Shown: positions 1 to 10,020, counted from the first letter of the stretch. The stretch is 64,000 bases of DNA from Octadecabacter antarcticus 307 (GCF_000155675.2 NC_020911.1:3462501-3526500); one strand, 5' to 3'. Notes: generated from the letters alone by a model not told the origin. Numbers and translations: made by a program.

Positions 1-50
1 AGCAACAGGAACCGCAATGATCCGGGGAGTGCGCGTGCTTTCAATGTCAT
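1..50 (-). CDS. Sugar-type ABC permease, second subunit (5' end only)
   Basis: An ATG on the minus strand at 48-50 opens a reading frame that runs off the left edge; about 16 residues are visible (MTLKARALPGSLRFLL). It begins one base after the stop of the neighbouring permease gene. That spacing and order are typical of the second (MalG-like) inner-membrane subunit of a CUT1 sugar importer. Too little is present to test for the EAA motif, so the assignment rests on context. Confidence 0.6.
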   Translation of the reverse strand, partial: MTLKARALPGSLRFLL

Positions 51-51
51 A

Positions 52-1074
52 TCAAGCCCTCTTAAAATCGCGCCACGTCCGCACAAGAACGGGCGACAGC
101 AGGATACCAACACAGATAATGGTCAGCACGGATGTGGCGGCAGCGGAGTTGAGCAAGCGCGTTTCACCGCCCAAATCGCTGTAGATGTAATAAGACAGCG
201 ACGTCGCATGCGCGCTTGCACTGAACGACACCAGCGGTTCGAACACGCGAAAATTATCCATGATCTGAATAAGCGCCACAAACGTCACCAGTGGCATAAT
301 ATGTGGAATGGTGACATATCGCACGCGCTGCCAACGGTTCGCGCCATCAATCATCGCCGCCTCATTGGTGTCTTGGTTGACCGTTTGCAGGCCTGCATAG
401 AAAACCACAAACGCAAAGGGCGCAGTGTGCCAGACACCGTACACCATTAACATAATCCACATCAGCGGCGTTGATGCCTTCACCGATAAATCAGGGTCCG
501 CCACCAGCCATTGCAACCCGTGGCCCAAGACCCCGCGCGCATCAACCATCCAGAACAACACCAGTGACCCGACCAGCGGATTGATGATGAACGGCAACAG
601 TGACACGAAAATCAACGGTCCGCGCAACACCTTGCTGGCGGAATTGACCGCGACGGCAATGGCGAAACCCAGCCCGATCGCCATCGGCGTGACGATGAAC
701 GTAAATGTCAGCGTGAATATGATGGCGCTGTAGAACGGCAGGTTCATGATCCGGTTGCCATAATCCCCCCAGCTATCAGACTCGCGCCACGCCTCCGCCA
801 CCTCATCAACGGCGAGGTGCCCACGGTTCAGATAATTTTCAAGGCCGACAAAACGCCCCAAGGGTTGCGCATCACGCAACTCCTGCGTTGCCTCCGTGTT
901 CACAGCCGCTTCTTCGGTGCACCCGAACGGACCACAGTTTTCCACAATTTCAATGACTTGTTCGTGCTGTGCATACAGCGATTGTATGACAACCGATCCA
1001 ATCGGCAAAGCAATCAACAACAGCATCGCAATCAGCGACGGCGCAATAAAAGTGAAAAACGTTGCGTGTCTCAA
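52..1074 (-). CDS. Sugar-type ABC transporter permease (MalF/UgpA-like)
   Basis: Inner-membrane channel subunit of a carbohydrate-type ABC importer, 340 residues. The N-terminus is one membrane helix (about residues 8-33) followed by a periplasmic loop, then a cluster of five or more hydrophobic helices. The cytoplasmic EAA loop is visible near residues 238-257 (EAAMIDGANRWQRVRYVTIP), where the ATPase docks. It lies between the binding-protein gene upstream and a second permease downstream (1-bp gap), so the three form one transcript. The long periplasmic loop contains two Cys residues (CGPFGC), a possible disulfide. The transported substrate cannot be read from the sequence. Confidence 0.9.
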   Translation of the reverse strand: MRHATFFTFIAPSLIAMLLLIALPIGSVVIQSLYAQHEQVIEIVENCGPFGCTEEAAVNTEATQELRDAQPLGRFVGLENYLNRGHLAVDEVAEAWRESDSWGDYGNRIMNLPFYSAIIFTLTFTFIVTPMAIGLGFAIAVAVNSASKVLRGPLIFVSLLPFIINPLVGSLVLFWMVDARGVLGHGLQWLVADPDLSVKASTPLMWIMLMVYGVWHTAPFAFVVFYAGLQTVNQDTNEAAMIDGANRWQRVRYVTIPHIMPLVTFVALIQIMDNFRVFEPLVSFSASAHATSLSYYIYSDLGGETRLLNSAAATSVLTIICVGILLSPVLVRTWRDFKRA

Positions 1075-1155
1075 GGGTGGCCCCGTTTGCTCTGAGGGTA
1101 AAATCTGTCAAGAACCGGCGCAAAGTTTGCCCCGCGCCGGTCCAGTATTTTCAGA

Positions 1156-2400
1156 TCATTCGGTGACGAAACCGCTCTCAATCGCAGCCGATGTATAGGC
1201 CGCTTCAACGTCTGCCAAGGCTTGCTCGGCGCTCTCATTGCCCTGCATAAAGTCCGACAATTCATTGGACAGCGCAGTGTGCAGCAGGCCTTGGAATGGC
1301 ACCATGGGATATGGCTTGGAACCGGCGGCAACGGCGCCTAATACACCTTCGTTGACAGGCTGCGGCACAAAGCCATCAATCAGCCAAACCGCTTGCTCCA
1401 TCGTCTCATCTGTCAACAGCACAGGGGACACCGCGTAGGTCATCGCGATGAACGTCGCAGTCGCGTCTTCGTCGCTGATGTTCTTGGCTACTGTCCAACC
1501 GTCCCACCACAGTGTCGTGGCTGGCACACCGCTGTCACCAACCGTCAAAGGTGCGGCGATCCGTGTATTGTCAGCAACCTGCGGCGTCGATCCTTCATCG
1601 TCCATCAGAACCTGCGCGCGTGATCCCCACATGTTCATCATGGCCACATTGCCCGCTTCCCATTCGGCACCAGCCGCGTTGGAATCGTGCGTCAGGAAGT
1701 CAGGGTTCATATATTCCGACAGCGCCTTCATCATCTCAAGCGCCTCGATACCCTCGGCGTTGTTGACTGTCACATTTGCGGTGCCTGCCTCAAAGAATTC
1801 ACCTCCTGTACCGATGTACATATTGTTAAATTCTTGCGCGAGGTTCCATCCGGACGCGTATGCGCCGCTCAGCGGGTATTCCATGACGCCCGCATCGCGG
1901 ATCGCTGCAGCAGCGACCAGCATGTCCTCGTAGGATGTCGGGATTTCGATGCCGAGGTCGTTCAAAATGTCTTCACGGTACATCAGCGTCTGCGCATTCG
2001 CCATGAATGCAACCGCCATAATTTTGCCGTCAACGGTAATCAATTGGGACGGTGAGATACCTGCGCCATATTCCGCTACCAAATCATCCAGCGGGCGGAT
2101 GACGTCTTCATTGATTAGCGCCACAATAGATGAATTGGCAACAACAGCCGTTGTGTATTCAGCTGGGTTGCCTGACATGCCAGGAACATTCAGCGTCTGG
2201 TGATCGGCGGTCAGGTTCGCTTCACCTTCAATGCCGTCGCACGATTGCGCAAGCGCAGCGATAGATTGAATGGCAGGAAATTCATTGCCGATGATGTTCA
2301 CCCGGCCATCGGCACGACAGCCGTGTCCGTCTGCATAGGCGGCAGTTCCCATCGCAGCAGCAACAGCCGTTGCCCCCAGGAATTTGGTCATCTTTGTCAT
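1156..2400 (-). CDS. Sugar-type ABC transporter substrate-binding protein
   Basis: Periplasmic solute-binding protein of the extracellular family 1 (CUT1 type), 414 residues. I chose the ATG at 2400 rather than the upstream start at 2505. It is preceded by GGGAGA at good spacing and opens directly onto a Sec signal peptide (about residues 1-23, cleavage near AYA-D). The mature part carries family-like segments such as SLAYGVP-type hinge residues (GKIMAVAFMANAQTLMYRED). It is first in the minus-strand transport operon, divergent from the ATPase and catabolic genes. Transcription probably responds to the LacI-type operators at 2501 and 2647. Substrate unknown; the genes next door suggest a polyol, sugar acid or related compound. 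Confidence 0.9.
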   Translation of the reverse strand: MTKMTKFLGATAVAAAMGTAAYADGHGCRADGRVNIIGNEFPAIQSIAALAQSCDGIEGEANLTADHQTLNVPGMSGNPAEYTTAVVANSSIVALINEDVIRPLDDLVAEYGAGISPSQLITVDGKIMAVAFMANAQTLMYREDILNDLGIEIPTSYEDMLVAAAAIRDAGVMEYPLSGAYASGWNLAQEFNNMYIGTGGEFFEAGTANVTVNNAEGIEALEMMKALSEYMNPDFLTHDSNAAGAEWEAGNVAMMNMWGSRAQVLMDDEGSTPQVADNTRIAAPLTVGDSGVPATTLWWDGWTVAKNISDEDATATFIAMTYAVSPVLLTDETMEQAVWLIDGFVPQPVNEGVLGAVAAGSKPYPMVPFQGLLHTALSNELSDFMQGNESAEQALADVEAAYTSAAIESGFVTE

Positions 2401-2500
2401 TTTATAGTCTCCCATTGATACGCCGTCTGGCTGCGCACATTTGTGCAATCGCGGTGCATTCATTTTGGACACACCCAAATTCTCGAATCGGATGTCCCTT

Positions 2501-2514
2501 TGCATACGTTTGCA
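2501..2514. promoter_or_regulatory. LacI-type operator, copy 1
   Basis: TGCATACGTTTGCA is a near-perfect palindrome with the central CG typical of LacI/GalR-family operators. The identical 14-mer recurs at 2647. It lies about 100 bp upstream of the binding-protein start in the divergent promoter region. The likely ligand is the LacI-family protein encoded at 6946. Confidence 0.75.
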
Positions 2515-2646
2515 ATGAAACGGCGGTATTGCTCACAATGCAAGAAAAAACGCTCCATAGACACAAAAGATTACAATGCTGCAATTGCGAACATAACAAG
2601 CAATAAAAAACTACTTGCCCCACCACTACAATCGGATTTACCATAC

Positions 2647-2660
2647 TGCATACGTTTGCA
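2647..2660. promoter_or_regulatory. LacI-type operator, copy 2
   Basis: Second exact copy of TGCATACGTTTGCA, centred 146 bp from copy 1 and ending 14 bases before the ATPase start codon, close to its ribosome-binding site. A repressor bound here would block the rightward operon directly; looping with copy 1 is possible. No further exact copy was seen in the window. Confidence 0.75.
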
Positions 2661-2674
2661 AGAAAGGTGTCGAA

Positions 2675-3721
2675 ATGGCTGAAATCCAGCTCAAGAACAT
2701 TTCTAAAAGATGGGGCAGTTTTGTTGGTGTCAAAGATTTAAATCTTACAATTGCCGATCAGGAATTTCTAGTTCTGCTGGGTCCATCGGGCTGCGGCAAA
2801 ACAACCACGATGCGGATGATTGCAGGCCTAGAAGACGTTACAATCGGCGATATTCTGGTGGACGGCAAACGAATCAACAACCTCGACCCAAAAGATCGCG
2901 ACTGCGCCATGGTGTTCCAATCCTACGCACTTTACCCGAATTTGGACGTTTACGAAAACATCCGCTTCCCGTTGCGGATGCGCAAGATTCCCAACGCTGA
3001 ACACGAAGAACGCGTGATGCGCGCCGCACAAATGGTTGAACTCGAAGACTTCCTGCACCGCAAACCTGCTGAATTGTCCGGTGGCCAGCGCCAACGCGTC
3101 GCCCTTGCCCGCGCAATCGTGCGCCAGCCCAATATTTTTCTTATGGATGAACCGCTCTCAAATTTGGATGCCAAATTGCGTGTCTCCACCCGCGCACAGA
3201 TCAAAAACCTCAGCCACGAACTCAAGGTCACAACGATCTACGTGACCCATGACCAGATTGAGGCGATGACACTCGCCGACCGTGTCGTCGTCATGTCCGC
3301 AGGCGTCGTGCAACAGGTCGGCACACCAACAGATATCTACGACAACCCCGCCAACACGTTTGTCGCCAGCTTCATCGGCTCCCCGGCCATGAACCTTCTC
3401 GAAGGCCATATTGAAAACGGCACATTTACCGGCAAAGACGTGAAAATTAGCGGTATCGACAGCCCGCTAAATGGTCCAGTAACGCTCGGCTATCGCGCCG
3501 AAGATGCCACAGTGGGGGCTGAAAATCCGTCAATCAATGCGCCAGTCTATTCCATGGAACTGCTCGGCGATGCCACCATGGTCACCTTCCGCATCGGCGG
3601 CACCATCGCCATCGTCAAAGCCGGCAAAGACTTCCGCGCCAAAATAGGTGAAACCGTCACCGCCGCTATTCCCGCCAGCATCTGCCACCTGTTTGACGCC
3701 ACAACAGGCGATCATCTATAG
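2675..3721 (+). CDS. Sugar-type ABC transporter ATP-binding protein (UgpC/MalK-like)
   Basis: Cytoplasmic ATPase that powers the adjacent importer, 348 residues. Walker A GPSGCGKTT is at 36-44, the signature LSGGQRQR near 134, Walker B with LMDEPLSNLDAKLR near 155, and the H-loop THD near 191. The C-terminal third is the TOBE-type regulatory domain of the CUT1 subfamily. The start at 2675 follows AGAAAGG; a start at 2615 would add 20 residues with no family match and run through the operator. It heads the plus-strand operon, so transport and catabolism share one divergent control region. Confidence 0.93.
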   Translation: MAEIQLKNISKRWGSFVGVKDLNLTIADQEFLVLLGPSGCGKTTTMRMIAGLEDVTIGDILVDGKRINNLDPKDRDCAMVFQSYALYPNLDVYENIRFPLRMRKIPNAEHEERVMRAAQMVELEDFLHRKPAELSGGQRQRVALARAIVRQPNIFLMDEPLSNLDAKLRVSTRAQIKNLSHELKVTTIYVTHDQIEAMTLADRVVVMSAGVVQQVGTPTDIYDNPANTFVASFIGSPAMNLLEGHIENGTFTGKDVKISGIDSPLNGPVTLGYRAEDATVGAENPSINAPVYSMELLGDATMVTFRIGGTIAIVKAGKDFRAKIGETVTAAIPASICHLFDATTGDHL

Positions 3722-3745
3722 GCCAACCGCCTGCAAGGATCCGTA

Positions 3746-5074
3746 ATGACCATCCGCCACCTAAAATCCGCTCGCTCCCTTGAAGCTCGCGCGCAAGATG
3801 ATGCGAAGACACGCACCATTGTAGAAAGCACGCTGAAAGATATTGAACTGCGCGGTGACACTGCCGTGCGTGATCTGTCCGAAAAATTCGACAGCTACAC
3901 GCCTGCGTCGTTCCGCCTGTCAGACAGCGATATTGACGGCTTAATGGCCAAAGTTACCTCACGCGAAATGGCTGATATCAAATTTGCACAGAAACAAGTG
4001 CGTAATTTTGCCCAGGCGCAAAGGGACAGCATGTTAGATATTGAGGTGGAAACCCTCCCCGGTGTTGTCCTCGGCCATAAAAACATTCCTGTGCAATCTG
4101 TCGGTTGCTATATTCCGGGCGGCAAATTCCCCATGGTCGCGTCTGCGCACATGTCCGTTGCGACTGCTTCTGTTGCGAAGGTCCCGCGTATTATTGCCGC
4201 TACGCCCCCCTTCAAAGGCGCGCCAAACCCAGCCGTGATCGCGGCGATGAAACTTGGCGGTGCGCATGAAATCTACGTCATGGGCGGCATTCAAGCGATC
4301 GGTGCCATGGCGCTGGGAACCGAAACAATAGACCCCGTCCACATGCTCGTCGGCCCCGGAAATGCCTTTGTCGCAGAGGCAAAGCGCCAACTGTTTGGAC
4401 GTGTCGGGATTGATCTGTTCGCGGGCCCGACCGAAACCATGGTCATCGCGGATGACACCGTGGACGGCGAACTCTGCGCGACGGACCTGCTTGGGCAGGC
4501 TGAACATGGCTACAATTCGCCGTCAGTGCTGGTCACAAACTCCGAAAAACTCGCGCGCGACACATTGCTTGAAATTGACCGCCTGCTGAAAATCCTTCCC
4601 ACCGCCGACACCGCTGGCAAAAGCTGGGAAGACTACGGCGAAGTGATCGTGTGTGACACCTACGACGAAATGCTCGCCGTAGCGGACGACATCGCGTCCG
4701 AACACGTTCAGGTCATGACAGATCGCGACGATTGGTTCCTCGAACACATGACATGCTACGGCGCACTATTCCTCGGTGCGCGCACCAATGTGTCCAATGG
4801 CGACAAGGTTATCGGCACCAACCACACACTACCCACCAAAAAGGCGGGCCGGTACACTGGTGGCCTATGGGTTGGAAAATTCCTCAAAACCCATAGCTAT
4901 CAGCGTATCCTGACGGACGAAGCGGCCACAATGATCGGCGAATACGGATCACGCCTATGCATGCTCGAAGGCTTCGTCGGCCACGCTGAACAATGCAACA
5001 TCCGCGTGCGCCGCTACGGCGGCATCAACGTCCCCTACGGTGAAGGCGCGCCATATCGAGACCACAAAGAATGA
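3746..5074 (+). CDS. HisD-family NAD-dependent dehydrogenase (sulfopropanediol/histidinol dehydrogenase-like)
   Basis: A 442-residue member of the histidinol dehydrogenase fold, which oxidises an alcohol to an acid with NAD and zinc. Family hallmarks are GPGN near residue 203, DLFAGPTE near 225, LLGQAEHG near 248 and GTNHTLPT near 352. Genuine HisD has different residues around the substrate pocket, and no other his gene is nearby. The gene is embedded in a sugar-uptake operon and overlaps the next gene by ATGA. Catabolic HisD paralogues such as HpsN (sulfopropanediol 3-dehydrogenase) are known in roseobacters and are the closest named precedent. I cannot tell whether the substrate here is DHPS or another polyol. 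Confidence 0.8.
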   Translation: MTIRHLKSARSLEARAQDDAKTRTIVESTLKDIELRGDTAVRDLSEKFDSYTPASFRLSDSDIDGLMAKVTSREMADIKFAQKQVRNFAQAQRDSMLDIEVETLPGVVLGHKNIPVQSVGCYIPGGKFPMVASAHMSVATASVAKVPRIIAATPPFKGAPNPAVIAAMKLGGAHEIYVMGGIQAIGAMALGTETIDPVHMLVGPGNAFVAEAKRQLFGRVGIDLFAGPTETMVIADDTVDGELCATDLLGQAEHGYNSPSVLVTNSEKLARDTLLEIDRLLKILPTADTAGKSWEDYGEVIVCDTYDEMLAVADDIASEHVQVMTDRDDWFLEHMTCYGALFLGARTNVSNGDKVIGTNHTLPTKKAGRYTGGLWVGKFLKTHSYQRILTDEAATMIGEYGSRLCMLEGFVGHAEQCNIRVRRYGGINVPYGEGAPYRDHKE

Positions 5075-6099
5075 GCGCGCATCTCGCCTTAGCCCTGCTT
5101 CAAAAAGCTCTCGCCACGGCGACACCCGATGGTGTTCGCGTCGCAATAGCCCGAACCATCGCGCCCGATGCGACGATCAACATGTGCCACCCTTTCGGGG
5201 ACATCACGGGCGCGAATGTTTTTGACACACTCTACGCCCCACTGCTCACCGCCATGCCAGACCTTGAACGCCGCGATATGATCGTGCTGAACGGCACAAC
5301 GGCTGAGGGACAGACATGGGTCGGCTGCATGGGCAATTACATGGGCACCATGGTGCGACCATGGTTGAACATCCCACCCACCGGCCACCTGACCCACATG
5401 CGCTATCACGAGTTTTACAAACTCGACGGGGATCAAATCGTTGAGGCGCAGATCATCTGGGACATCCCCGAACTGATGATGCAAGCGCGCGCTTGGCCGA
5501 TGGCCCCGCAACTTGGCAAATACCTGTGCACACCTGCCCCGATGACCCAAGATGGATTAACCGCATCCGGCGACGGATCAGCCACGCAAACTCACGTCCT
5601 GAACATGCTGACCGACCTGTGCAAACACCCGGCAAATGGTGGCCCTGAGGTGATGAACCTCGACACCTATTGGCACCCGCGTTTCAACTGGTACGGACCT
5701 GCAGGCATTGGCACCGGGCGCGGCATTGCGGGCTTCCGAAACTGGCATCAAATCCCATTCCTGCGCGCCATGCCTGACCGCAAACTCGACGCCATGGGCG
5801 ATCTCACGTCACATTGGTTTGCTCAGGGCGACTACGTTTGCGAAACCGGCTGGCCAAATATGCGCCTCACGCTGACCAATGACGGATGGATGGGGATCGC
5901 GCCTGCTGGCCGCGAAGTCCTGCTGCGCTCCCTCGACTTCTGGCGCATGGAAAACGGGCTGATCCGCGAAAACTGGGTTCTCGTCGATCTCCTCGACCTT
6001 TACGCGCAATGCGATGTCGACGTCTTGGCGCGCATGGGTGAATTCAACGAAGCCCGCAATCTCGGCCCTATAACCCTCCCCGAAGGCCAATTCGAATGA
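5071..6099 (+). CDS. Two-domain SnoaL/NTF2-like protein
   Basis: A 342-residue protein that appears to be two SnoaL-like (NTF2-fold) domains in tandem, roughly residues 1-150 and 170-320. Recognisable segments are [21 protein letters not shown] in the first and [22 protein letters not shown] in the second, the family's closing strands. SnoaL domains are small alpha+beta barrels found in cyclases, hydratases and isomerases; no catalytic pair can be assigned by eye. It overlaps the dehydrogenase by four bases, so it is translationally coupled. A second two-domain SnoaL-like protein lies at 7971 in the same operon, and the two may work together. Confidence 0.75.
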   Translation: MSAHLALALLQKALATATPDGVRVAIARTIAPDATINMCHPFGDITGANVFDTLYAPLLTAMPDLERRDMIVLNGTTAEGQTWVGCMGNYMGTMVRPWLNIPPTGHLTHMRYHEFYKLDGDQIVEAQIIWDIPELMMQARAWPMAPQLGKYLCTPAPMTQDGLTASGDGSATQTHVLNMLTDLCKHPANGGPEVMNLDTYWHPRFNWYGPAGIGTGRGIAGFRNWHQIPFLRAMPDRKLDAMGDLTSHWFAQGDYVCETGWPNMRLTLTNDGWMGIAPAGREVLLRSLDFWRMENGLIRENWVLVDLLDLYAQCDVDVLARMGEFNEARNLGPITLPEGQFE

Positions 6100-6181
6100 C
6101 GCGTCTGTCCAATGTCTTTGCTTGGAGAATATCTCAGGCTGGCCCCCTCCACGCCCGCCGCAGGCGCAAGGTAAACCATTT

Positions 6182-6946
6182 ATGAGCCTCCCCCGCACAC
6201 CCTCATTTGATCTCACAGGCAAACGCGCCCTCGTGACCGGCGCAACATCTGGCATCGGTGAAGGCTGCGCCGTGGCATTGGCCGAAGCAGGCGCGCATGT
6301 CACATTGGTTGCCAGAACAGCAACGAAACTAGACGCACAGGTCACAACGTTCGCGTCACATGGCTGGGATGCCAAGGCATTGCCGCTCAACATCGCGGAC
6401 GTTGCCGCAACTGAAGCCGCGATAGCCGACGCTGGGCCGTTCGACATTCTGGTAAACGCGGCGGGCCTTGCCCGTCACGCCCCTGCCACCGAAACGGCCG
6501 AAACAGATTTCGATGCCGCCAGCGATCTTAACTTTAAGGCCGCATTCTTTCTGACCCGCGCTGTCGCCAAGGGGATGATTGCGAGCAGTAAATCCGGCTC
6601 CCTCATCAACATCTCCTCTCAGATGGGGCACGTCGGGGGCATCGACCGCGCGGTCTATGCAGCCACCAAACACGCCCTCGAAGGCATGACAAAATCTATG
6701 GCGATTGAATGGGGCCCTAACCAAATTCGTGTCAATACAATCTGCCCGACGTTCATCCGCACACCGCTCACTGAACAGACGTTCGCACACCCCGAACGTC
6801 GCGCCTGGATTGAGGAAAAAATCAAGCTCGGTCGCGTTGGCGAAGTCAGTGACATCATGGGCGCGGTCGCGTTCCTTGCATCAGACGCAGCGGCACTGAT
6901 CACTGGCACATCGCTGTTGATTGACGGGGGGTGGACGGCAGACTGA
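6182..6946 (+). CDS. Short-chain dehydrogenase/reductase (SDR)
   Basis: Classical SDR oxidoreductase of 254 residues. The Rossmann motif TGATSGIG is at 19-26, NAAG near 93, the catalytic Ser in NISSQMG near 145 and YAATK near 158. The C-terminus LIDGGWTAD is typical. The start at 6182 is preceded by CAAGG; an upstream TTG at 6122 would add a proline-rich stretch unlike the family. It probably oxidises or reduces a hydroxyl in the catabolic route. The stop codon overlaps the LacI gene by one base (TGATG). Confidence 0.9.
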   Translation: MSLPRTPSFDLTGKRALVTGATSGIGEGCAVALAEAGAHVTLVARTATKLDAQVTTFASHGWDAKALPLNIADVAATEAAIADAGPFDILVNAAGLARHAPATETAETDFDAASDLNFKAAFFLTRAVAKGMIASSKSGSLINISSQMGHVGGIDRAVYAATKHALEGMTKSMAIEWGPNQIRVNTICPTFIRTPLTEQTFAHPERRAWIEEKIKLGRVGEVSDIMGAVAFLASDAAALITGTSLLIDGGWTAD

Positions 6947-7971
6947 TGGGCCAAAAATTATCCACTAAAATTACCTCACTCGAAGTGGCAAAATTGGCTG
7001 GCGTCAGCCAATCGGCGGTCAGTCGCGTCTTTACCAAAGGCGCATCTGCCTCCGCCGCAACGGTGCAAAAAGTCAAAAAGGCCGCCGATAAACTGGGTTA
7101 TCGGCCCAACGTGCTGGCCCGCGCCATGATTACCGGCAAAAGCCACATCATCGGGTTGGTCGTGGCCTATCTCGATAACCAGTTCTACCCCGAAGCCCTC
7201 GAACGCCTGTCCAACGCCCTACAGGCGAAGGGGTATCATATCCTAATTTTCACGGCCCCAAATTCTAGTGACGGTATCGAAAGCGTCGTGCGTGACTTGA
7301 TGGATTACCAAGTTGACGGCATCATCGCCGCCTCGGTTTCGATGTCGTCCAGCCTTGCGGCGCTGTGTGCAAAGGCAGGCATCCCCGTCGTGCTCTTCAA
7401 CCGCGGCCAACCGGGCAGCGGGCTGTCGGCGGTCACATCAGCCAATGTCAAAGGCGGCTACCGCGCGACGCAAGCGTTAATTGACGCAGGCCATAGCCGC
7501 ATCGCCCATATCGCAGGCTGGAACGGATCGCTGACAGGGACAGATCGCCAGCAAGGGTTCGAAGATGCCATGGCCAACGCACAGCTGACACCATTTGCCA
7601 TTGTGGACGGCATGTACAACCGTGACATCGCCGCCGCCGCTGCACGCCAATTGATGTCGGGCGCAACCAGTCCCGATGCGATCTTTGTTGGCAATGACCA
7701 TATGGCCTTCGCCGTCATGGATACCATCCGCACCATGGGTTACGCGATCCCTAAAGACGTCAGTATCATTGGCTATGACGACGTGCCGCTTGCGGCGTGG
7801 GCGGCCTATGATCTCACCACGGTACGCCAACCGGTTAACCGCATGGTCGAAGCGACCATCACGACCCTGCTCAGCCAGATTGAGGGCACGGACACATACC
7901 TACAAACCATTGAAATCGACGGGCCGCTCATTCAACGCGGTTCCTCAAGACTGCCCAAAGGACAACTATAA
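6946..7971 (+). CDS. LacI-family transcriptional regulator
   Basis: A 341-residue repressor. The N-terminal helix-turn-helix is SLEVAKLAGVSQSAVSRVF (about 9-27), followed by the hinge helix (GYRPNVLARAM) and a periplasmic-binding-protein-like effector domain ending in the usual GYDDVPLAAWAAYDLTTVRQP segment. The ATG at 6946 is chosen over GTG 6931 because it follows GGGGGG and matches the family's N-terminus. It sits inside the operon it probably controls. The two identical palindromes at 2501 and 2647 fit the LacI-family operator type, so autoregulation together with control of transport is likely. Confidence 0.92.
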   Translation: MGQKLSTKITSLEVAKLAGVSQSAVSRVFTKGASASAATVQKVKKAADKLGYRPNVLARAMITGKSHIIGLVVAYLDNQFYPEALERLSNALQAKGYHILIFTAPNSSDGIESVVRDLMDYQVDGIIAASVSMSSSLAALCAKAGIPVVLFNRGQPGSGLSAVTSANVKGGYRATQALIDAGHSRIAHIAGWNGSLTGTDRQQGFEDAMANAQLTPFAIVDGMYNRDIAAAAARQLMSGATSPDAIFVGNDHMAFAVMDTIRTMGYAIPKDVSIIGYDDVPLAAWAAYDLTTVRQPVNRMVEATITTLLSQIEGTDTYLQTIEIDGPLIQRGSSRLPKGQL

Positions 7972-8969
7972 TGAAGGGTTTCTCAAACCGCTGGAAAGAC
8001 TTCCCAGACTATATCATTGCCATCACCCGTGAGATTTGGGAGCAGCGTGGCGTCGGCACCCTGAACGACTATTACAGCGACGATATCGTCGTGCGGTCCC
8101 CGATGGGGATCCAGCGCGGCAACGTGGCGGTGATGGCCGCAACAATGGCAACGATCAACGAATTCCCAGACCGTGAATTGCTGGCCGATGACGTGATCTG
8201 GTCGGATGATCCTGAATTTGGCTTGCTGTCGTCACACCGCCTGAACACCCACGCCACCCACACGCGAGACGGGCAATTCGGCCCCGCAACGGGCAGAGCA
8301 TGGAACGCGCGGGTGATTGCCGATTGCGCAGCCAAAGACGGAGTAATCTATGACGAATGGCTGATCCGCGATTACGGCGGCATCGTGCGCCAACTCGGGT
8401 TTGATCCCTCGGCATATGCAGCGGCACTGATCGACGCGGAAGGTGGGCCAAAAACCGCCTCGCGCCCCTTCACGCCAGACCAAGACATCGACGGCGGTTA
8501 CAATTCTCGCGGCAATGACAACGCTTGGGGCCAGCGCTACGCTGACACCTTGCAACAGATCATGTCCTTGGACTTTCACGTCATCGCCAAAGATTATGAC
8601 CGCGCCGTTGGCTGTCATTACGCAGGCGGAATTTCCGCCTATAGCCATGATACGGTTACTAAATTCTGGCTCGGCCTGCGGTCGTCGTTCCCCGACGCCA
8701 AGTTCAAAATCCACCACCAAATTGGCATGGATAGTGACATGCTTCCACCCCGCGCGTCGATCCGCTGGTCGCTTGACGGCACACACTCCGGCTGGGGGTC
8801 TTTCGGCAAACCAACAGGCGCGAACGTGCACGTCATGGGCATGTGTCACGCGGAATACGGCCCCTTCGTCAACAAAGACGGCCCGCAAGACGCCAGCATC
8901 CGGCGCGAATGCGCGCTCTATGATGAGGTCGCGATCTGGAAACAGATTTTGATGCAAAGTGGCCAGTGA
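7971..8969 (+). CDS. Second two-domain SnoaL/NTF2-like protein
   Basis: 332 residues with the same overall plan as the protein at 5071: two NTF2/SnoaL-like halves, the first with RYNTHATHTR-type strands (SHRLNTHATHTRDGQFG) and the second ending GPFVNKDGPQDASIRRECALYDEVAIWKQIL. The ATG overlaps the LacI stop (TAATG). With its operon partner it may form a hetero-oligomer or act on successive intermediates. No experimentally studied homologue comes to mind, so the function is left open. Confidence 0.7.
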   Translation: MKGFSNRWKDFPDYIIAITREIWEQRGVGTLNDYYSDDIVVRSPMGIQRGNVAVMAATMATINEFPDRELLADDVIWSDDPEFGLLSSHRLNTHATHTRDGQFGPATGRAWNARVIADCAAKDGVIYDEWLIRDYGGIVRQLGFDPSAYAAALIDAEGGPKTASRPFTPDQDIDGGYNSRGNDNAWGQRYADTLQQIMSLDFHVIAKDYDRAVGCHYAGGISAYSHDTVTKFWLGLRSSFPDAKFKIHHQIGMDSDMLPPRASIRWSLDGTHSGWGSFGKPTGANVHVMGMCHAEYGPFVNKDGPQDASIRRECALYDEVAIWKQILMQSGQ

Positions 8970-9054
8970 CGGATTTCCGTTTTTTTACCAAATGTCGAAA
9001 GACATGTCTTTCAACCGTGACGAACATGGGACACAGCGCCCGAAAGGAAACCAC

Positions 9055-10020
9055 ATGACTACTGCAGATATGGAACACCGCATCGTGCGCTACGGCGATC
9101 TGCAACCGTGCAAAACTGCCTTCATCGACGCCCACACACCGGGCAGTAACACGAAGGAAAACTTCACCATCATTGGGGGCGGCGTGTCGGAATCCCCAGA
9201 TCAGCACGTCCACATTGCCATCTCCCACGGGTTCAACATTGGTGCGGCAGGCCAACCGCCTAAATGCCGAAACTCGCTGCATATCCACCGCACTGCCGAA
9301 GTATTTTTCGTCCTTTCGGGTCGCTGGCGTTTCTTTTGGGGCCGCTACGGTGACGCGGGTGAGGTGACGCTGGAAGAAGGTGACATCATCAACATCCCCA
9401 CGGGCATTTTTCGCGGCTTTGAAAACATCTCCACCGATTACGGAATGATCATGGCGATCCTTGGTGGTGATGATGCGGGTGGCGGTGTTGTCTGGGCGCC
9501 GCAGGTCATCGAGGACGCGAAAGATCACGGGCTGGTGTTGGGTGACAATGGCAAACTTTATGACAGCAAATCGGGTGCCACTTTGCCCGATGGCGTCGCG
9601 CCGATGCCAGTCCTGAACGCCGAAGAACTCAAGGCATTCCCCGAACCAACAACCGCCGAAGTCGTCCCGCACTATGTTGCCCGATATTGGGACATGATGG
9701 CACTGGCCGATAGAACCCCAGCCAAAGTCATCGGGGAATCCGCCATGCTGCGTGACAAGCCGGGGTTTGAGGTCGATTTCATCACCCGCACAAGCGCGAC
9801 CGCCGATATGCACAGCCACAAATTCCCGTCCGTCCTGATGCCCATGCGTGGTCATTGGCGCGTGACGTGGCAGGGCGGCTCAGCGACCCTCGCCCCCGGA
9901 GACACGATGTCGGTGCCTGAAAACCTCGCGCACTCAACCGTGCCATCAATGACGGGGGAATCCAGCCTTTACCGCGTCGTCGCGACCAGCGATCCAGCGG
10001 GCCTAACCTGGAAAGGTTAA
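9055..10020 (+). CDS. Bicupin protein
   Basis: 321 residues with two cupin barrels. The first has clustered histidines (DQHVHIAISHGF, NSLHIHRTAEVFFVLSGRWRFFWG, about residues 40-105). The second has TADMHSHKFPSVLMPMRGHWRV and GDTMSVPENLAH (about 245-300). Such His/Glu sets bind a divalent metal in dioxygenases, isomerases or decarboxylases. The ATG at 9055 follows AAAGGAAA; the upstream GTG/ATG choices lack a ribosome-binding site. It is followed by a strong hairpin (10036-10064) before the next gene. The reaction is unknown. Confidence 0.8.
   Translation: MTTADMEHRIVRYGDLQPCKTAFIDAHTPGSNTKENFTIIGGGVSESPDQHVHIAISHGFNIGAAGQPPKCRNSLHIHRTAEVFFVLSGRWRFFWGRYGDAGEVTLEEGDIINIPTGIFRGFENISTDYGMIMAILGGDDAGGGVVWAPQVIEDAKDHGLVLGDNGKLYDSKSGATLPDGVAPMPVLNAEELKAFPEPTTAEVVPHYVARYWDMMALADRTPAKVIGESAMLRDKPGFEVDFITRTSATADMHSHKFPSVLMPMRGHWRVTWQGGSATLAPGDTMSVPENLAHSTVPSMTGESSLYRVVATSDPAGLTWKG

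Noticed and set aside
3746..5074. Histidine biosynthesis hisD
   Set aside because: No other his genes; pocket residues and the catabolic operon context point to a paralogue.
8869..9855. Long minus-strand open frame (328 codons) opposite the bicupin gene
   Set aside because: The plus-strand frame has the cupin motifs, a ribosome-binding site and operon context; the minus frame has no family features.
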